From: Cyanobacteria bacterium HKST-UBA02
Lineage (GTDB): Bacteria; Cyanobacteriota; Vampirovibrionia; Obscuribacterales; Obscuribacteraceae
NCBI GenBank assembly: GCA_020431945.1
Contig: JAGQHH010000436.1
Coordinates: 1-6,732 of the forward strand
Reading direction: 5' to 3'
Length of the DNA: 6,732 bases
Positions 5,027-6,732 of the stretch are shown one piece after another; the first letter of the stretch is position 1; every line of letters begins with the position of its first letter. The notes under the pieces are model-generated. The model was not told the origin of the DNA, did no database searches, and worked only from the letters and a program-made list of their open reading frames with translations. The position numbers were made by a program, and so were the translations under genes.

Positions 5027-6732
5027 TTGGCTACATCGATTGACGAGGTGACAAGGCGGTCGACGGTGTCCGGATTCACTTCCTGTTTGCAATATGCGAT
5101 GTAAGCTTCCATCCACTGTCTCAACTCGGGAAGTACCAGAGACGCTGAAACACCTGAGCTCTTCAGCATGCCCATATTCACTGATACCAGACCTTCTTGA
5201 TCGATGTGGAATCTTGTTCGGGCCGGAGAGTCGCCGTGGGCGTAGTGCAGGGAGGAATGAAGCAATACTTTGTTGCGCTCGCTGCCGATTTTCTCCCGCA
5301 TTTTGAGGACAATGTCCTGGAACACTGCAAGGGGCTTGAATAGACTGCCTTTCTGAAGGGAGAGAAGCTTTTTTTGAAAGAGCACATCGACAACCTTGAT
5401 GATCTTATGGGCAGGCCATTCGGAAAAGTTCCGGACGACTTCGTCTACTGTGGATAGTCCATCGAATTGCAGGGCCAGGCGTCCTATGGTGAGCCGATCT
5501 TCAGAGGTTACGGGACTTTCGTCGATATAGGCAAGAGGCTGGGATTCCAGATCTTGCCAGGCTTGAGAGAAGTCTGGTACACGTTCGAGAATAGTGTCTT
5601 TCCCCTGATCCAGGCTGCTCAGAATTTGATTCATGTTGTCCCCGAAAAGAGCTGAATCAAGCAACACTCGATCCAGGGAGCCCACTATATTGCATTCATC
5701 GTTCAGTTCTCTCGATTCGCCACCATCCCTGAATACAAAGATCCCGTCCGACCATGTCGTAATGAACTCGCACAGCGCATCGAAGCCTCTGAGCTCGTTC
5801 ATTTTGGCATGGCTGGGCCGACCCTCAGTGAAGGCCACAACCAGGACTCTGTCTCTATTCTCGCTGGTAAGGAGACCGCTCTTGTTCGCTGTGTTCAGGG
5901 ACTGCAGAAGTCCGGGAGGGTCTATTGCTCCAAGGCTTCCAATCATCGAGTCGGCAACGGTGTTGACCTCGACGATGCCTGAAGAGCCACCAGGAAGAGT
6001 CTGGTCCAGGAGACGGTGATAGCCGCCGTAGAGGTACTGGTCGGCAAGCAAGACCTGCAGCTGGCGCATTGAGATATATCCGGATCGAACAGTCAGGATT
6101 CCCAGGAAGGTGCGATTGGCTTCATCCCAGCCTTCCTCTTGCTGCTGTTCTAGAAGCACCTGCAACTGCGGCTCGGACAGAATGCCGCAGGCTACCATGA
6201 AATGTCCGAGACGAAATGGTTTGCGGTTCTGGTAGCAGCTTGAGAGAAACTGAATTCGTTTGAAAATCGGAAAGATCATGCGCTGATCATCCAGTTCTTG
6301 AAGAATGATCAGGGTTTCCTGAGGAGTTAGCTTGTGCTTGACCTCCATCCTGTGCAGGAGAGACTCCACAGGCGTGTAGTCGTCAATCAACTGCATGAGC
6401 CAGTTCTGGCTGACGGGCAGGTTGAATTCGTGTTTCGCCGTCAGTCCCATTTCCGTCAGTACGGGAATGGAAGCTAGAAGGATATGATGGGCCAGGGTGC
6501 CGCCGCCGTCCAGCAAACGATCACGATCGAGCCCGCTTACGGTCCGGCATGCATGATCGGCGAAAGCCGGAAAGCGTATGAAGGCACCGTAGGGACTATC
6601 ATATGAATTGATCACCAGACCTCCGGCGGGATCGTCCCGGGTGAGGGCAATGGCTCCGTCGCTCTTGATGAAGATCATCATGCCGCCCGGCTCGAGAAGT
6701 TTCTTGCCATAACCCAGAAGGCGGCTGAGAAC
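5011..6732 (-). CDS. DUF4388/PATAN-like cytoplasmic signalling protein with MshEN-like repeats; 5' end probably beyond the window
   Basis: The frame is open from the right edge to the TAG at 5011-5013. ATG 6681 would give 556 residues, but 17 further sense codons (VLSRLLGYGKK...) run upstream to the edge and no Shine-Dalgarno precedes ATG 6681, so the true start is probably outside. Numbering from ATG 6681: a helical region (95-145); two copies of an LG-x2-x3-G-[IY]-[LI]-S-x2-QLQVLL motif (158-177 and 193-212), as in MshEN/type II secretion E N-terminal folds; a DUF4388/PATAN-like domain (about 250-318) with LLQSLNTANKSGLLT and CEFITT; and a tail (330-445) resembling a winged-helix bundle, then a unique end (450-556). 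No TM segment or catalytic motif is seen. The DUF4388 part and the start of the tail align with the end of the facing sensor, so the two are paralogous modules. A role as an adaptor or response protein for the sensor is inferred. Confidence 0.88.
   Translation of the reverse strand, partial: VLSRLLGYGKKLLEPGGMMIFIKSDGAIALTRDDPAGGLVINSYDSPYGAFIRFPAFADHACRTVSGLDRDRLLDGGGTLAHHILLASIPVLTEMGLTAKHEFNLPVSQNWLMQLIDDYTPVESLLHRMEVKHKLTPQETLIILQELDDQRMIFPIFKRIQFLSSCYQNRKPFRLGHFMVACGILSEPQLQVLLEQQQEEGWDEANRTFLGILTVRSGYISMRQLQVLLADQYLYGGYHRLLDQTLPGGSSGIVEVNTVADSMIGSLGAIDPPGLLQSLNTANKSGLLTSENRDRVLVVAFTEGRPSHAKMNELRGFDALCEFITTWSDGIFVFRDGGESRELNDECNIVGSLDRVLLDSALFGDNMNQILSSLDQGKDTILERVPDFSQAWQDLESQPLAYIDESPVTSEDRLTIGRLALQFDGLSTVDEVVRNFSEWPAHKIIKVVDVLFQKKLLSLQKGSLFKPLAVFQDIVLKMREKIGSERNKVLLHSSLHYAHGDSPARTRFHIDQEGLVSVNMGMLKSSGVSASLVLPELRQWMEAYIAYCKQEVNPDTVDRLVTSSIDVANSAQT

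Overview
This is a bacterial chromosomal window with five protein genes and no RNA genes, mobile elements or CRISPR. GC content looks mid-to-high fifties by eye. Genes are spaced normally, and the short AT-rich islands sit only at promoter positions. The gene content combines a spore-photolyase-like radical SAM protein, kinesin-light-chain-type TPRs, an Asp/Asn hydroxylase-fold oxygenase and two DUF4388/PATAN-type signalling proteins. This suits a large-genome, signalling-rich environmental Gram-negative-type bacterium. The cyanobacterial/Vampirovibrionia (Obscuribacterales-like) side or Myxococcota/Acidobacteriota-like groups are guesses from gene content; no taxonomic marker is present.

Layout. 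(1) Positions 1-583, minus strand: the N-terminal part of a SplB/COG1533-type radical SAM protein that runs off the left edge. It carries a clear CxxxCxxC cluster motif. (2) Positions 584-654: a divergent control region with a perfect 6+4+6 inverted repeat and a strong Shine-Dalgarno for the next gene. (3) Positions 655-1248, plus strand: a small soluble TPR protein with a 42-residue repeat period. (4) Positions 1249-1515: intergenic, with a small hairpin and a good sigma70-type promoter. (5) Positions 1516-2385, plus strand: a stand-alone aspartyl/asparaginyl beta-hydroxylase-like Fe(II)/2-oxoglutarate oxygenase with a C-terminal extension. (6) Positions 2386-2481: an AT-rich, near-palindromic promoter region. 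(7) Positions 2482-5004, plus strand: an 840-residue membrane sensor with two TM segments flanking an extracytoplasmic domain, then a HAMP/coiled-coil-like linker, a GAF-like domain, a degenerate GGDEF domain and a DUF4388/PATAN-like C-terminal module. (8) Positions 5011-6732, minus strand, 5' end probably outside the window: a soluble protein with tandem MshEN-like helical motifs and the same DUF4388-plus-tail module.

Working together (inference): genes 7 and 8 lie tail to tail, six bases apart, and share a C-terminal module of roughly 100 residues that aligns almost without gaps. They look like a membrane sensor and a cytoplasmic partner in one signalling route. The sensor's GGDEF domain has lost its active-site signature, so it probably acts as a binding or scaffolding domain and does not make cyclic di-GMP. 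The oxygenase and TPR genes have their own promoters, and nothing in the sequence ties them to that route.
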